Source: Salinimonas profundi (GTDB lineage: Bacteria > Pseudomonadota > Gammaproteobacteria > Enterobacterales > Alteromonadaceae). Taken from it: a stretch of 64,000 nucleotides of DNA. Positions 46,206 to 55,464 of the stretch are shown here, in pieces. The stretch is taken from contig NZ_JABBXD010000002.1 in the NCBI RefSeq assembly GCF_014750655.1, positions 37,796 through 101,795 of the forward strand. Reading direction: 5' to 3'. Each line of letters starts with the position of its first letter. Within the stretch, counting starts at the first letter, position 1. The notes beneath the pieces were generated by a model. That model saw only the letters and a list, made by a program, of their open reading frames with translations. It was not told where the DNA came from and did not search any database. The position numbers were made by a program, and so were the translations under genes.

Positions 46206-47010
46206 ATATGCAGCAATGTTCAGCGCCCTTGAGCAAAAAAATCAGGGCGCATTCGTCCCGTTTGTCACACTTGGCGATCCTGATCTTCAAACCAGCGAAA
46301 AAATTATCGACACCCTGATTGAAAGTGGCGCGGATGCACTTGAGCTCGGTCTTCCCTATTCCGACCCTATTGCCGATGGCCCTACCATTCAGGCCGCCAG
46401 TATCCGTGCCCGGAAAAGCAAAGTGACCACGGCGGATTGCTTTGCGCTGCTTACCCGAATTCGTGAACGTCATCCTGACATTCCGGTAGGGTTGTTGTTA
46501 TATAGTAATCTGGTCATGGCCAACGGACTGGATAACTTCTATCAACGCGCAGCACAGGCCGGGGTAGACTCTGTGCTTATTGCTGATGTGCCGCTTCGGG
46601 AAGCTGCCCGGTTTATTGATGCTGCAAATTCCCAGGGTATCAAACAGATTCTTATTGCGCCGCCCAATGCCAGTGAAGAAACGCTGGAGCAAATTGGCAA
46701 ACAGTCATCCGGTTATACATACTTACTGGGCAGAGCCGGTGTGACAGGCGCAGAAACTGCCGCGCAGATACCCGCTGCATCACTGGTGGAAAATCTGAGT
46801 AAATACCACTGTGCTCCGCCTCTGCTTGGTTTTGGGATCTCTAAACCTGAACAGGTTAAAGCCGCCATTGAGGCTGGTGCGGCCGGCGCTATCAGCGGCT
46901 CTGCCACAGTCAACATCATTGCAAAGCATCTGGAAGACACACCAGCAATGCTAAGCGAATTGAGTAAGTTTGTCAGCGGCATGAAAGCTGCCACTCACAA
47001 GGAAAGCTGA
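46198..47010 (+). CDS. trpA: Tryptophan synthase alpha chain
   Basis: The 270-residue TIM barrel cleaves indole-3-glycerol phosphate. Catalytic regions are FVTLGDPDL and [18 protein letters not shown] (Glu and Asp), with [12 protein letters not shown] and [16 protein letters not shown] binding phosphate. The start at 46198 follows GGAGG with nine-base spacing and overlaps trpB by eight bases. Confidence 0.97.
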   Translation: MDRYAAMFSALEQKNQGAFVPFVTLGDPDLQTSEKIIDTLIESGADALELGLPYSDPIADGPTIQAASIRARKSKVTTADCFALLTRIRERHPDIPVGLLLYSNLVMANGLDNFYQRAAQAGVDSVLIADVPLREAARFIDAANSQGIKQILIAPPNASEETLEQIGKQSSGYTYLLGRAGVTGAETAAQIPAASLVENLSKYHCAPPLLGFGISKPEQVKAAIEAGAAGAISGSATVNIIAKHLEDTPAMLSELSKFVSGMKAATHKES

Positions 47011-47309
47011 TGCTTTATATGATATGCGCGACAGATACGCCCGACAGTCTTGAAAAGCGATTAGGCGCGCGGCCGGACCACCTGGCAAGGCTTGAAGCGC
47101 TTAAAGCTGATGGGCGACTGGTCATGGCCGGTCCGTTTCCGGCTATCGATTCACCTGATCCGGGTCCGGCGGGTTTCACCGGGTCGTTAGTCGTGGCAGA
47201 GTTTGCATCTATCGATGAAGCAAAGCAATGGGCGAACAATGATCCCTACGTCAAGGCAGGTGTGTACGCAGATGTTGTGGTGAAACCGTATAAAAAAGTG
47301 TTGCCATAA
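47010..47309 (+). CDS. YciI-family protein at the end of the trp operon
   Basis: The 99-residue protein of the YciI fold has the conserved pattern [31 protein letters not shown] and [15 protein letters not shown], including the His-Asp pair thought to be catalytic in the family. Its start overlaps the trpA stop (TGATG), so it is the last gene of the trp transcript before the terminator. E. coli yciI also lies near trp but not in this position. The reaction is not established. Confidence 0.9.
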   Translation: MLYMICATDTPDSLEKRLGARPDHLARLEALKADGRLVMAGPFPAIDSPDPGPAGFTGSLVVAEFASIDEAKQWANNDPYVKAGVYADVVVKPYKKVLP

Positions 47310-47352
47310 AGGCTTCGTAAAGCTGTAAATGCGGGTTCAATAGACCGAACAT

Positions 47353-47386
47353 AAAAAAGCCGGGTGATTATCATCCGGCTTTTTTT
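47353..47386. terminator. Terminator of the trp operon, bidirectional
   Basis: A 10-bp stem (AGCCGGGTGA/TCATCCGGCT, one G-T pair, loop TTA) is flanked by A6 and T7. It lies between the convergent yciI-like gene and the flavin-fold gene at 47400 and can serve both. Confidence 0.9.
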
Positions 47387-47399
47387 CGGCTCTGATTAA

Positions 47400-47864
47400 T
47401 TACAACTTCACTTTATCATGCTCGCCCATCTCTTCAGGCTCTATATCCTTGCCGGTCATCATTTTAAACATGCCTTTAAAGCTCGGATCGGCTTCCCAGA
47501 TTTCTGCATCATCCAGCTCAAACCGCATCATCTTCAGCGAGGGATCATCTTTACCCTTCTCATACCATGCCTCTACCGGCTTCGACCAGTACTTGTCTAT
47601 GATCTCGTCACGAGTCTCCTCAACAAGCTTCCCCCGAATACAGGCATACATATCGTGTCCTTTACTAGAGAAGTGGACCATGGCGTTACCGCCTGAAGCG
47701 ACGCGGTTTGACGTTGTGGTGTAAAACCAAAATTCGCTGTCTGCTTCTTTATCAAGCTGCGCGCGCATCGGCTCTGATGGTTCATTGGTATCTGTCAGGC
47801 TCAGCATAACGTTAGGGCTGTCAGCCATTGCTTTCCACATTTTTGTTCGAATATCAGTAGACAT
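47400..47864 (-). CDS. Pyridoxamine 5'-phosphate oxidase-like, general stress protein 26 family
   Basis: The 154-residue split-barrel flavin-binding type protein contains SPNVMLSLTDTNEPSEPMRA, EFWFYTTTSNRVAS, VHFSSKGHDMYACIRGKL and the acidic C-terminal extension of the GSP26 subgroup. Members bind FMN, FAD or F420; the substrate is unknown. It is induced by stress in Bacillus; no control is visible here. Confidence 0.85.
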   Translation of the reverse strand: MSTDIRTKMWKAMADSPNVMLSLTDTNEPSEPMRAQLDKEADSEFWFYTTTSNRVASGGNAMVHFSSKGHDMYACIRGKLVEETRDEIIDKYWSKPVEAWYEKGKDDPSLKMMRFELDDAEIWEADPSFKGMFKMMTGKDIEPEEMGEHDKVKL

Positions 47865-48194
47865 ACTCTCTCCGGGTTATTCGCGCGGAACAGAAACTTG
47901 CGGGGGTCTGAAAACGCTGTTGCCCGCCTCACGCGCGTTTTAATTTTACTATTCAGTCAGCTTTGTAATGCAACGCCCGCACCATGATAAAAAACATTAT
48001 TTATCATAAATTTACGCTCATTGAATATTGTCAGGACAAGAACGACAGGTAAGGCCTTCGCAGTTTGTGCAAAATTTCTATCCTTTGTGTCTATGGTCAG
48101 CACATTCATGCTCAATTCAGATAAGCCCTGTATAGTATTATCAGGCTGGAAACAGTACATTAGTCTTATCTCGGTTATTAGGAAGCACAGTGCT
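47865..48194. other. Intergenic region upstream of the PepSY/two-component operon
   Basis: About 330 bases hold the divergent promoters. ATGATAAA (47984-47991) and TTTATCAT (48000-48007) form an exact inverted repeat with an 8-base spacer, about 190 bases before the PepSY start; it is a possible regulator site. Open frames crossing this region on both strands look like chance. Confidence 0.3.
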
Positions 48195-48470
48195 ATGAAA
48201 GCGTTGATTTTTGTTCTCATTATATGTGGATTGAGCGCCGCTCCTCTGGCACTTGCACAGCAGTCGCCGCCGTCCAAAGAAGTGAGCCTGAGTAAATCTC
48301 AGGCGGCTGAAAAAGCACAAAAACAAGTTCGTGGACGTGTGCTTAAAGTCGAACAGGATCGCGACAATTATCGGGTAAAGGTGCTGAAGAAATCCGGCCG
48401 GGTAGTGTCTGTGGATGTGGATAAAAAGTCCGGCCAGGTAAAACGTTCAAAAAAAGAAGAGAAGCGCTGA
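48195..48470 (+). CDS. Small exported PepSY-domain protein
   Basis: The 91-residue protein has a signal peptide (ALIFVLIICGLSAAPLALAQ). One PepSY-like domain follows: LSKSQAAEKAQKQVRGRVLK, VEQDRDNYRVKVLKKSG, VVSVDVDKKSGQV, and a Lys-rich end. PepSY proteins often sense or restrain periplasmic processes. The start at 48195 gives the signal peptide; the open frame extends 58 residues upstream without sense. It overlaps the response regulator by one base, so it is co-translated with the sensor system and may modulate it. Confidence 0.82.
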   Translation: MKALIFVLIICGLSAAPLALAQQSPPSKEVSLSKSQAAEKAQKQVRGRVLKVEQDRDNYRVKVLKKSGRVVSVDVDKKSGQVKRSKKEEKR

Positions 48471-49144
48471 TGCGGATTTTAGTTGTTGAAGATGATAGTC
48501 GTTTACTGACGCAGCTGGACAAGTTGCTTCAGGATAATGGCTACAGTGTCGATTTAGCAGACGCCGGCGATCATGGATTGTTTCTGGCCACTGAGTATCC
48601 TTATGATGCAGCCATTATAGACGTAGGCTTGCCTGTGCTGGATGGTTTTGCACTGATCAGAAAAGCTCGTCAGCAACAGGTAAAGACGCCCATACTCATT
48701 TTAACCGCCCGGGACCGCTGGCAGGAAAAGGTGGAGGGCCTTGATGCAGGTGCTGATGACTATCTTACCAAACCATTCCATAACGAAGAGTTACTGGCAC
48801 GGGTAAAAGCGTTGATACGACGGGCGGCGGGTCAGGCAAATCCGGTAATTGAACGTGGCCCAGTCTCGCTGGATACCGTTTCACAGCAGTTAAAGGTGAA
48901 CGAAAGGTTGCTGGATCTCACAGCCTATGAATACCGGGTGATGGAATATCTGATGCTCAACCCTCAAAAAACGGTGTCTAAAACCGAGTTAACCGAACAT
49001 ATCTATGATCAGGATTTTGATCTGGACAGCAATGTGATTGAAGTCTTCATCGGGCGGCTTCGTAAAAAGATTGATCCTGAGGGCACCCTGCATCCCATTG
49101 AAACCTTACGAGGCCGCGGTTATCGTATTAATCCGCAGTTATGA
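48470..49144 (+). CDS. OmpR/PhoP-family response regulator
   Basis: The 224-residue protein has a receiver domain (VVEDDSRLL; phospho-acceptor Asp51 in AAIIDVGLP; Lys in YLTKPFH) and an OmpR-type winged helix (LDLTAYEYRVMEYLMLNP, VIEVFIGRLRKKID, LRGRGYRI). It is closest in pattern to PhoP/QseB regulators. It overlaps the kinase gene by four bases. Target genes may include its own operon. Confidence 0.93.
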   Translation: MRILVVEDDSRLLTQLDKLLQDNGYSVDLADAGDHGLFLATEYPYDAAIIDVGLPVLDGFALIRKARQQQVKTPILILTARDRWQEKVEGLDAGADDYLTKPFHNEELLARVKALIRRAAGQANPVIERGPVSLDTVSQQLKVNERLLDLTAYEYRVMEYLMLNPQKTVSKTELTEHIYDQDFDLDSNVIEVFIGRLRKKIDPEGTLHPIETLRGRGYRINPQL

Positions 49145-50475
49145 GACGTCTCTCCCTTAAGATAAGAAGCCTGCTTCTGGCGGTGGTTGCGCTGGTAATA
49201 TTTTTACCTGTCACGGCCTACGTACTTGAGGATGCGTATTCCACCAGTCTGACACAAGCTAAAGCCGATGAGCTCAAGCTGATGAATCTGTCTCTGATTT
49301 CAGAGTTTGAACTTAGCGAGACAGGCATCCAGATGCCGGATCTTCTGTATGACGAACAGCTCAATCTCCCTGACTCAAGTTTCATCGGCATTATTATGCT
49401 GAAAGATAAGATTGTCTGGCAATCAGCTTCATCATTAGGCGCACCTGACTACACCCGTTTGCCTGCCCCGGCGGTTGGTCAGTCTGTTTTTGAGCAAAAT
49501 TACCGTCTGCAGCCTGATAATACAGCTCACTTTCTTTATGCCTATACTGCTGAGTTTGCTCAGGGTGATGATTTTATCCCCGTGCGTTTTTATGTATTAA
49601 ACGACACGGCAGCATTTTCTGCCAAGCGCGCATTGTTTTTAGAAACCGTATGGAAAGGACTGGCCGGGCTGGGTGGACTGTTATTGTTAATCGTCAGTGC
49701 CGGGCACGTATTGATACTGGCACCGGTACGCACGCTGATAGCGGAAATTAAACAAGCCAGCGATGGCAAACAGGAAAGACTTACTGCCCGCTATCCAAAA
49801 GAATTCGATGGCCTTAAGAAAAGCATTAACCAGTTAATCGCGACAGAATCGCAACAGCGCTCCCGTTATAAGAACAGTCTGGGCGACCTGGCACATAGCC
49901 TTAAAACGCCGCTGGCTGTGGCAATGGGTACCAGCGGACTGCCTCATGAGGCCAACGATGCTTTGGAGCAGGTTGATCTACTAATACAGCGTCAGCTAAA
50001 ACGGGCGACCGCCGGGACAAAGGGATGGCAGGCGCCGGTACCCGTTAAACCGGTCAGTGAAAAGCTAGCCCGCAGCATGCAAACGATCTACAGAGATAAG
50101 TCACTCACCATAGATGAACGTACCAATGACAATGCGGTTTTTTACGGTGACGAAACAGATCTATTTGAAATCCTGGGAAATTTGCTGGATAACGCCTGTA
50201 AAGCGGCAGACGAAAAAGTCAGCCTGTCTGTCACAACAATGCACAATGCGACTATTATCATTGTCGAGGATGACGGCCCCGGCATTCCCGCCACGCAGCA
50301 GCATGAATTACTGGGTCGCGGCGCCAGGCTTGATACCTATACCGAAGGTCAGGGAATTGGGATGGCCGTGGTCAGTGATCTGGTGGATATATACCAGGGC
50401 CAGATTATCATAGAAGACAGCACGTGGGGCGGCGCTCGTATACAGATACGCCTGCCCTACCCCGACGCGCACTAA
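49141..50475 (+). CDS. Sensor histidine kinase, PhoQ-like
   Basis: The 444-residue membrane kinase has a first membrane segment (LLLAVVALVIFLPVTAYVL), a periplasmic sensor of about 140 residues and a second membrane segment (GLAGLGGLLLLIVSAGHVLI). A linker and HisKA with His in LGDLAHSLKTPLAVAMG follow, then HATPase (N box EILGNLLDNACKAA; DDGPGIPAT; GQGIGMAVV). The phospho-acceptor neighbourhood S-L-K-T-P is typical of the PhoQ group. The signal is unknown; the acidic periplasmic part could bind cations. It ends four bases inside perM. Confidence 0.92.
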   Translation: MRRLSLKIRSLLLAVVALVIFLPVTAYVLEDAYSTSLTQAKADELKLMNLSLISEFELSETGIQMPDLLYDEQLNLPDSSFIGIIMLKDKIVWQSASSLGAPDYTRLPAPAVGQSVFEQNYRLQPDNTAHFLYAYTAEFAQGDDFIPVRFYVLNDTAAFSAKRALFLETVWKGLAGLGGLLLLIVSAGHVLILAPVRTLIAEIKQASDGKQERLTARYPKEFDGLKKSINQLIATESQQRSRYKNSLGDLAHSLKTPLAVAMGTSGLPHEANDALEQVDLLIQRQLKRATAGTKGWQAPVPVKPVSEKLARSMQTIYRDKSLTIDERTNDNAVFYGDETDLFEILGNLLDNACKAADEKVSLSVTTMHNATIIIVEDDGPGIPATQQHELLGRGARLDTYTEGQGIGMAVVSDLVDIYQGQIIIEDSTWGGARIQIRLPYPDAH

Positions 50476-51509
50476 GCCGGGGCTTTCTTTTCACTGGCAC
50501 TAGAGAGCAAGATTGCCAGCCAGCGGCTTTCAGAACGCGACTCCAACGCTATTTTCACCACCATGGTCAGCGGCACTGATAACAACATCCCGACTGTACC
50601 GAGCAGCCATCCCCAGAAAATCAGGGAAAGAAATACCACCAGCGTGGACAATCCCATTCCCCGTCCCATCAAACGCGGCTCGATGAGATTACCCATAATT
50701 GTATTTACCAGTACAAAGCCCAGCGCCGCTAAGCCCGCCGAGGCAAAACCATACTGTACAAAGGCAATCAGTACCGCTGGCAATGCAGCGATAATTGATC
50801 CGATATTGGGAATAAAATTGAGCATAAATGCCAATACCGCCCACAGCAAAAAGTGGTCTACCTGCATGACGTATAACCAGATACCGATAATCAGTCCGGT
50901 TGCCAGGCTTACCACAGTTTTAATCGCCAGGTAGCTGTTCACTGAGCGTATAAAACGGTCGATGTACTGCATTTTCATATCCGGATCAGCCAGTGCGGTA
51001 TGTAACCTTACCGGAATACTACTGGCTTCAAACAACATAAAAATTACCGTCAGCAGAATAAGAAACAGGTTAGATAGCACGCCTCCCATGCCGCTGATGA
51101 AGTTTGTAGCAAGCGACATGGCCAACCCCGGATCGAGCTGGGAAGTGATTAATTCACGGTCGACATGAATATTCATGGCCGCCAGCTTATCGATGACCCA
51201 GTTAAATTCGTTGTCCAACTGACTTCGGTACTGGGGAAGGTTCTGCCTGAAATCTGCCAGTGACTGGCCCACCAGCCCCGCCAGCAGAAAACCAATCACG
51301 ACAATCATCACAATCACCAGTGATATGGATAACCATTTGGGGACGTGATGCCGTGATGCCCAGTTAATCAGGGGGCTACAGGCAATAGCAATAAACCCGG
51401 AAAGGAAGAATGGCACCATGATCGCGGATGCTGCTTTTATCCCTGCCAGAACAACCACAAGACAAGCTAATACTATCAACGCTTTAGCGGTGGGCGATTT
51501 AAGTTCCAT
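50472..51509 (-). CDS. AI-2E/PerM-family membrane transporter
   Basis: The 345-residue protein has about eight membrane segments. Family patterns are FFLSGFIAIACSPLINWASR near the N-terminus, LLWAVLAFMLNFIPNIGSII, and VVFLSLIFWGWLLGTVGMLL. The AI-2E family includes TqsA and sodium/proton exchangers; the substrate is not predictable. Convergent with the kinase gene, overlap four bases. Confidence 0.9.
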   Translation of the reverse strand: MELKSPTAKALIVLACLVVVLAGIKAASAIMVPFFLSGFIAIACSPLINWASRHHVPKWLSISLVIVMIVVIGFLLAGLVGQSLADFRQNLPQYRSQLDNEFNWVIDKLAAMNIHVDRELITSQLDPGLAMSLATNFISGMGGVLSNLFLILLTVIFMLFEASSIPVRLHTALADPDMKMQYIDRFIRSVNSYLAIKTVVSLATGLIIGIWLYVMQVDHFLLWAVLAFMLNFIPNIGSIIAALPAVLIAFVQYGFASAGLAALGFVLVNTIMGNLIEPRLMGRGMGLSTLVVFLSLIFWGWLLGTVGMLLSVPLTMVVKIALESRSESRWLAILLSSASEKKAPA

Positions 51510-51591
51510 AATAAACGATATTTCCGTTTTTTAAGTACAAATTTGATACTGTCGGTATTCTATACATCAAAACATAAATACGAGCAATTTC

Positions 51592-51954
51592 ATGAATTTG
51601 AATCAGGCTACAATCAAAATTAAAAATCTACGCCTTCGCACTTACATCGGTATTAATGATGATGAAATCAAGAACAAACAGGATGTTGTTGTTAATGTAA
51701 AAATTCATTATGACGCTGGTCGGGCGACCGACAGCGACAGTGTGGAGGATGCACTTAACTACAAAACAGTGACAAAGTCCATTATTGCACTGGTGCAGAA
51801 TAACCGATTTTCGTTACTTGAAAAATTAACCGCAGAAGTGCTTAACGTTGCAGCTGAGCATCATTGGGTCACTTTTGCCGAGGTAGAGGTCGATAAACCG
51901 CATGCACTGCGGTTCTCAGATTCTGTCTCTTTAACACTCTCCTGCCACAAATAA
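51592..51954 (+). CDS. folX: Dihydroneopterin triphosphate 2'-epimerase
   Basis: The 120-residue protein follows E. coli FolX almost throughout: [43 protein letters not shown] and [20 protein letters not shown]. This pattern separates it from FolB. The product is 7,8-dihydromonapterin precursor. It is followed 13 bases later by yfcH, the same pair as in E. coli. Confidence 0.95.
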   Translation: MNLNQATIKIKNLRLRTYIGINDDEIKNKQDVVVNVKIHYDAGRATDSDSVEDALNYKTVTKSIIALVQNNRFSLLEKLTAEVLNVAAEHHWVTFAEVEVDKPHALRFSDSVSLTLSCHK

Positions 51955-51967
51955 TAAAGGAGCCGAT

Positions 51968-52864
51968 GTGCGAATATTGATAACTGGCGGTACTGGTTTA
52001 ATTGGCAGGCATCTTATCGATCGCCTGCACTTAACGCATGAAATAACCGTGCTGACCCGCGATAAGTCACGCGCGGCATCGGCCTTACCTGAGAACGTCT
52101 CGCTGATAGGGTCGCTGACAGAGATTGCTGATTTCAGTACTCTGGATGCCGTCATCAATCTGGCTGGCGAGCCGATTGCCGATAAGCGCTGGAATGCGAT
52201 GCAAAAGCGACGTATCTGCGATAGCCGATGGGAAATTACCCGCGAACTGGTCGCCAGAATCAAAACGGCATCGCAGCCGCCTCACACGTTTTTGTCCGGT
52301 TCGGCAATTGGCTACTATGGCCGACAGGGTGATACGCCGGTTACCGAAAAAAATCACACCGTACACAGAGAGTTCACCCACGAGCTTTGTCAGAAGTGGG
52401 AAAATATCGCGCTAGAGGTCAGCGACGTCAGTCGCGTGTGCCTACTCAGAACCGGAATTGTATTGGCAAAGGGGGAAGGCGCACTGGATAAAATGACGCT
52501 CCCATTTAAGCTGGGTTTAGGGGGTAAAATGGGCGATGGCAAGCAATATATGTCATGGATCCATATCGATGATATGGTCAAAGCTATTATATTCCTGCTG
52601 AATGAAAACGACTGTGAGGGCGCCTTTAATATGACCGCGCCACACCCGGTGACCAATAAAACCTTTACCAGTACCCTTGCCGATGTGCTTCACCGGCCCT
52701 CTATATTTACTGTTCCCTCATTCGCGCTGAAAGCGGCAATGGGCGAAGCTGCCGAGATGCTGCTGACAGGTCAGAAAGTACTGCCTGAAAAACTACAACA
52801 GGCAGGATTCACATTTACCCATCCGGATTTAGAAGGCGCTTTGAAAGACATATTCAACAGCTGA
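51968..52864 (+). CDS. yfcH: NAD(P)-binding epimerase YfcH (TIGR01777 family)
   Basis: The 298-residue extended SDR protein has N-terminal MRILITGGTGLIGRHL (GTG start, AAAGGAG upstream), VINLAGEPIADKRWNAMQK, SGSAIGYYGRQGD, the conserved LRTGIVLAKGEGALDKM and WIHIDDMVKAI. The reaction is unknown. Pairing with folX is conserved in enterics, which hints at a pterin-linked role. Confidence 0.93.
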   Translation: MRILITGGTGLIGRHLIDRLHLTHEITVLTRDKSRAASALPENVSLIGSLTEIADFSTLDAVINLAGEPIADKRWNAMQKRRICDSRWEITRELVARIKTASQPPHTFLSGSAIGYYGRQGDTPVTEKNHTVHREFTHELCQKWENIALEVSDVSRVCLLRTGIVLAKGEGALDKMTLPFKLGLGGKMGDGKQYMSWIHIDDMVKAIIFLLNENDCEGAFNMTAPHPVTNKTFTSTLADVLHRPSIFTVPSFALKAAMGEAAEMLLTGQKVLPEKLQQAGFTFTHPDLEGALKDIFNS

Positions 52865-52899
52865 AATTCTCCGGTGCTGCAATGAGTCCAAAGAACAGC

Positions 52900-52932
52900 G
52901 TAGATAAAAGGGGGGCATCCCCTCTTATCTAC
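52900..52932. terminator. Hairpin between convergent yfcH and ybbP
   Basis: GTAGATAA/TTATCTAC pairs around a G-rich/C-rich middle (GGGG with CCCC) to give a long hairpin. The stop codon of the ybbP-like gene lies inside the right arm. T runs on either side are weak, so termination efficiency is uncertain. Confidence 0.5.
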
Positions 52933-55463
52933 ATAATTTTACGAAGTAAGTCGCTGGTGTTAAGCGTTAGTAAGCGCCAGCATCCCACTGCTCCTAATAA
53001 CCCTACCACAACTGCACCGGTGATCGGCGCTATCAGCCAGTAAGAAAAATGGAACGACGGGGTCATGTTAAACAGCTGTGTTTGTAACAGGTATAAGCTG
53101 AACTCATTGGCCAGTGCAGCCATGAAACCTGCTACCACACCGATAATCACAAACTCATAAATCACACTTGAGCGAATTAATCGCCCCTTCGCGCCCAGCG
53201 TTCTAAGAATAGCCAGTTCCTGTTGCCGTTCATCCATACTTGCTTGCACCTGTGCAATAAGCACCAGCGAACCGGCTACCAGCACCAGAATTAAAATAAA
53301 CTCTACTGCCAGAGACACCTGTTCAACAATTCCGCGAAGCTGATTGATGCGCGCATCCACATCGAATAACGTCACCGATGCAAATGGCTGCAATAAGCTG
53401 GTGAGTTCTGGTTTTCTCTCTGTCGGCAGATAGAAGCTGGTAATGTAAGTGGGCGTAAATGACGTCATCGCCTCAGGCGATAAAACAAAAAAGAAATTGG
53501 GTTGCATGGTCTGCCAGTTCACCTGACGAAGACTGGTTACTTTCGCCTTCACTATCTGCGAACCGATATCAAAAGTCAGGGTATCGCCCATTGCTATCTC
53601 AAGCCGAACAGCAACTTCGCTTTCTACCGAGACTTCATACATATCATTTGTCTGAGACGGCGTCTGCGCATTGCCGTGCCAGGAACCGGCAACAATACTG
53701 TTTTCTTTTTGAAGCTGATTTGACCAGGTGAGGTTTGCCTCACGGCCCAGCCCATCCTGGGTGTCTTCCTGATCTTCGGGCTCAACATCTTCTTTGGTGA
53801 CTTCCGTGTTGACCCTGCGATCGTTAACAGCAATAAAACGTCCGCGCACTACCGGATAAAAGCGATCGATGGTGACATCATTCTCAGCAAAGTGTGACTC
53901 AAGCTGAGGGCGCTCATCCTCAGTGATGTTGATCATAAAGTAGTTTGGCGTTCCTTCAGGCAACTGCGCCTGCCACTGCTTAATCATATCATTACGCATT
54001 ACCAGCACGACCAGCAGCAGCATAATCGTAATAGAGAAACTGATTAGCTGAACGCTGTTATCCATGGCCCGCCTGCGAATACGCGCCCAGGCAAGTTGCC
54101 ATGCCCCCATTTTACTGCTTCCGAGCCACCGCCCCAGCCTGATAAGACCGAAGGTGACACAAATCAGCGCAGCTACCAATACGATGCCGGAAACAAACAA
54201 AATAGCGCTAATCTTCAGGTTCTGGCTGTAAGCCCACATCAGCAAAAAAACAGCGGAGCCTGAAATAGCAAACTGGAATGTTCTGGAGCTCAGGCTGGAG
54301 TCCATATCCCTGCGCAAAACCCGCAGCGGCGGAACAGAAAAGAGTCGTAGCAGCGGATACATTGAAAACAGCACGGCGCAGATAACGCCAGTGAAAACGG
54401 CGATAAGCACGGGCCGCCAGTGCCACACTGCCAGACTTACTTCTACTTTATCCGCTAATGCGCTGACAACCATCTGCTGAATAAGCACCCCGGCAGCAAT
54501 ACCGATTGCGATGCCCAGAACCGCAATAAACATCACTTGGAGCACATATACCTTTCGTATCATTGATTTGCTGGCACCCAGCGTTTTCATGATGGCGACT
54601 GGGTCGTAGTGACGCTGGCTGTAGCGCTGAGCGGCCACCGCAATAGAGACAGCTGCCAGTACGATGGCCAGTAAACTGGCGAGCAGAAAATACTGGCCTG
54701 CACGTGCAACGGAGCGCCCAATGGGAGATTCATCATCCTGGACCGATTGCCAGCGATGAATCTCTTCATCCAGTTGTGGTCGCAACCAATCATAGTAGGT
54801 TTCAAGTTGCGCCTCATCACCGGAAAAGTACGCTTTGTAGGAAACCCGGCTGCCTGGCCCGGTAATATTTGCTTTTTCCAGATCCGCTATGCGAATCAGC
54901 ACAATCGGGTCGGTACTGAACAGGCTAAAACCGGCATCGGGTATCTCAGATAAGACTCTGGTGACTTCAAATGAAGCCTGACCAATTTCAATACTGTCGC
55001 CCACTGACACCGCTAAAAGCTGGAAAAGACGCGAATCTATCCATGCCTCGCCGGGATTTGGCACCTGACTAACTTTTTCTTCGGTGCCAAAGGGTTTATC
55101 GGCAACAGTGATTTCACCTTTTAGCGGATAGGCACTGTTCACGGCCCGAAGATCGGTTAATGACATTTCCTGTGGTCCGAACACCATTGAACGGGTCTGA
55201 ACCTGTTGCGCGGTCTGTAGCGACTGTGACCGAGCGGCGCTGAGCCACTCGGGCTTCAGGGGTTGTCGGGCCTCAAGCTGACGGTCTGCAGCCAGAAAAC
55301 TGGCCGAACGTTCAGTAAGGGCGCCTTGTAAACGCTCGCTAAAAAGTGACAGTGATAATACGGCGGCCACTGAAAGAATAATTGCCGCCAGGATTATGGT
55401 CAGCTCGCCTCTGCGAGCTTCATGTTTAAACAGGCGCCACGCCAGGCTGAAAACTCGGTTCAT
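52929..55463 (-). CDS. ybbP: ABC transporter permease, YbbP-like (FtsX superfamily)
   Basis: The 844-residue protein has an N-terminal membrane segment (LTIILAAIILSVAAVLSLSL), two FtsX domains (YFLLASLLAIVLAAVSIAVA and FILILVLVAGSLVLIAQVQA regions), central membrane helices and large periplasmic loops. It pairs with the ATPase encoded one base upstream. Such MacB-like systems move lipids or act in lipoprotein or toxin handling rather than classic import. The divergent tesA is conserved as in E. coli. Confidence 0.93.
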   Translation of the reverse strand: MNRVFSLAWRLFKHEARRGELTIILAAIILSVAAVLSLSLFSERLQGALTERSASFLAADRQLEARQPLKPEWLSAARSQSLQTAQQVQTRSMVFGPQEMSLTDLRAVNSAYPLKGEITVADKPFGTEEKVSQVPNPGEAWIDSRLFQLLAVSVGDSIEIGQASFEVTRVLSEIPDAGFSLFSTDPIVLIRIADLEKANITGPGSRVSYKAYFSGDEAQLETYYDWLRPQLDEEIHRWQSVQDDESPIGRSVARAGQYFLLASLLAIVLAAVSIAVAAQRYSQRHYDPVAIMKTLGASKSMIRKVYVLQVMFIAVLGIAIGIAAGVLIQQMVVSALADKVEVSLAVWHWRPVLIAVFTGVICAVLFSMYPLLRLFSVPPLRVLRRDMDSSLSSRTFQFAISGSAVFLLMWAYSQNLKISAILFVSGIVLVAALICVTFGLIRLGRWLGSSKMGAWQLAWARIRRRAMDNSVQLISFSITIMLLLVVLVMRNDMIKQWQAQLPEGTPNYFMINITEDERPQLESHFAENDVTIDRFYPVVRGRFIAVNDRRVNTEVTKEDVEPEDQEDTQDGLGREANLTWSNQLQKENSIVAGSWHGNAQTPSQTNDMYEVSVESEVAVRLEIAMGDTLTFDIGSQIVKAKVTSLRQVNWQTMQPNFFFVLSPEAMTSFTPTYITSFYLPTERKPELTSLLQPFASVTLFDVDARINQLRGIVEQVSLAVEFILILVLVAGSLVLIAQVQASMDERQQELAILRTLGAKGRLIRSSVIYEFVIIGVVAGFMAALANEFSLYLLQTQLFNMTPSFHFSYWLIAPITGAVVVGLLGAVGCWRLLTLNTSDLLRKIM

Positions 55464-55464
55464 A

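Noticed and set aside
47957..48277. 106-codon minus-strand frame opposite the PepSY gene
   Set aside because: It is antisense to the signal peptide region and shows no family pattern.
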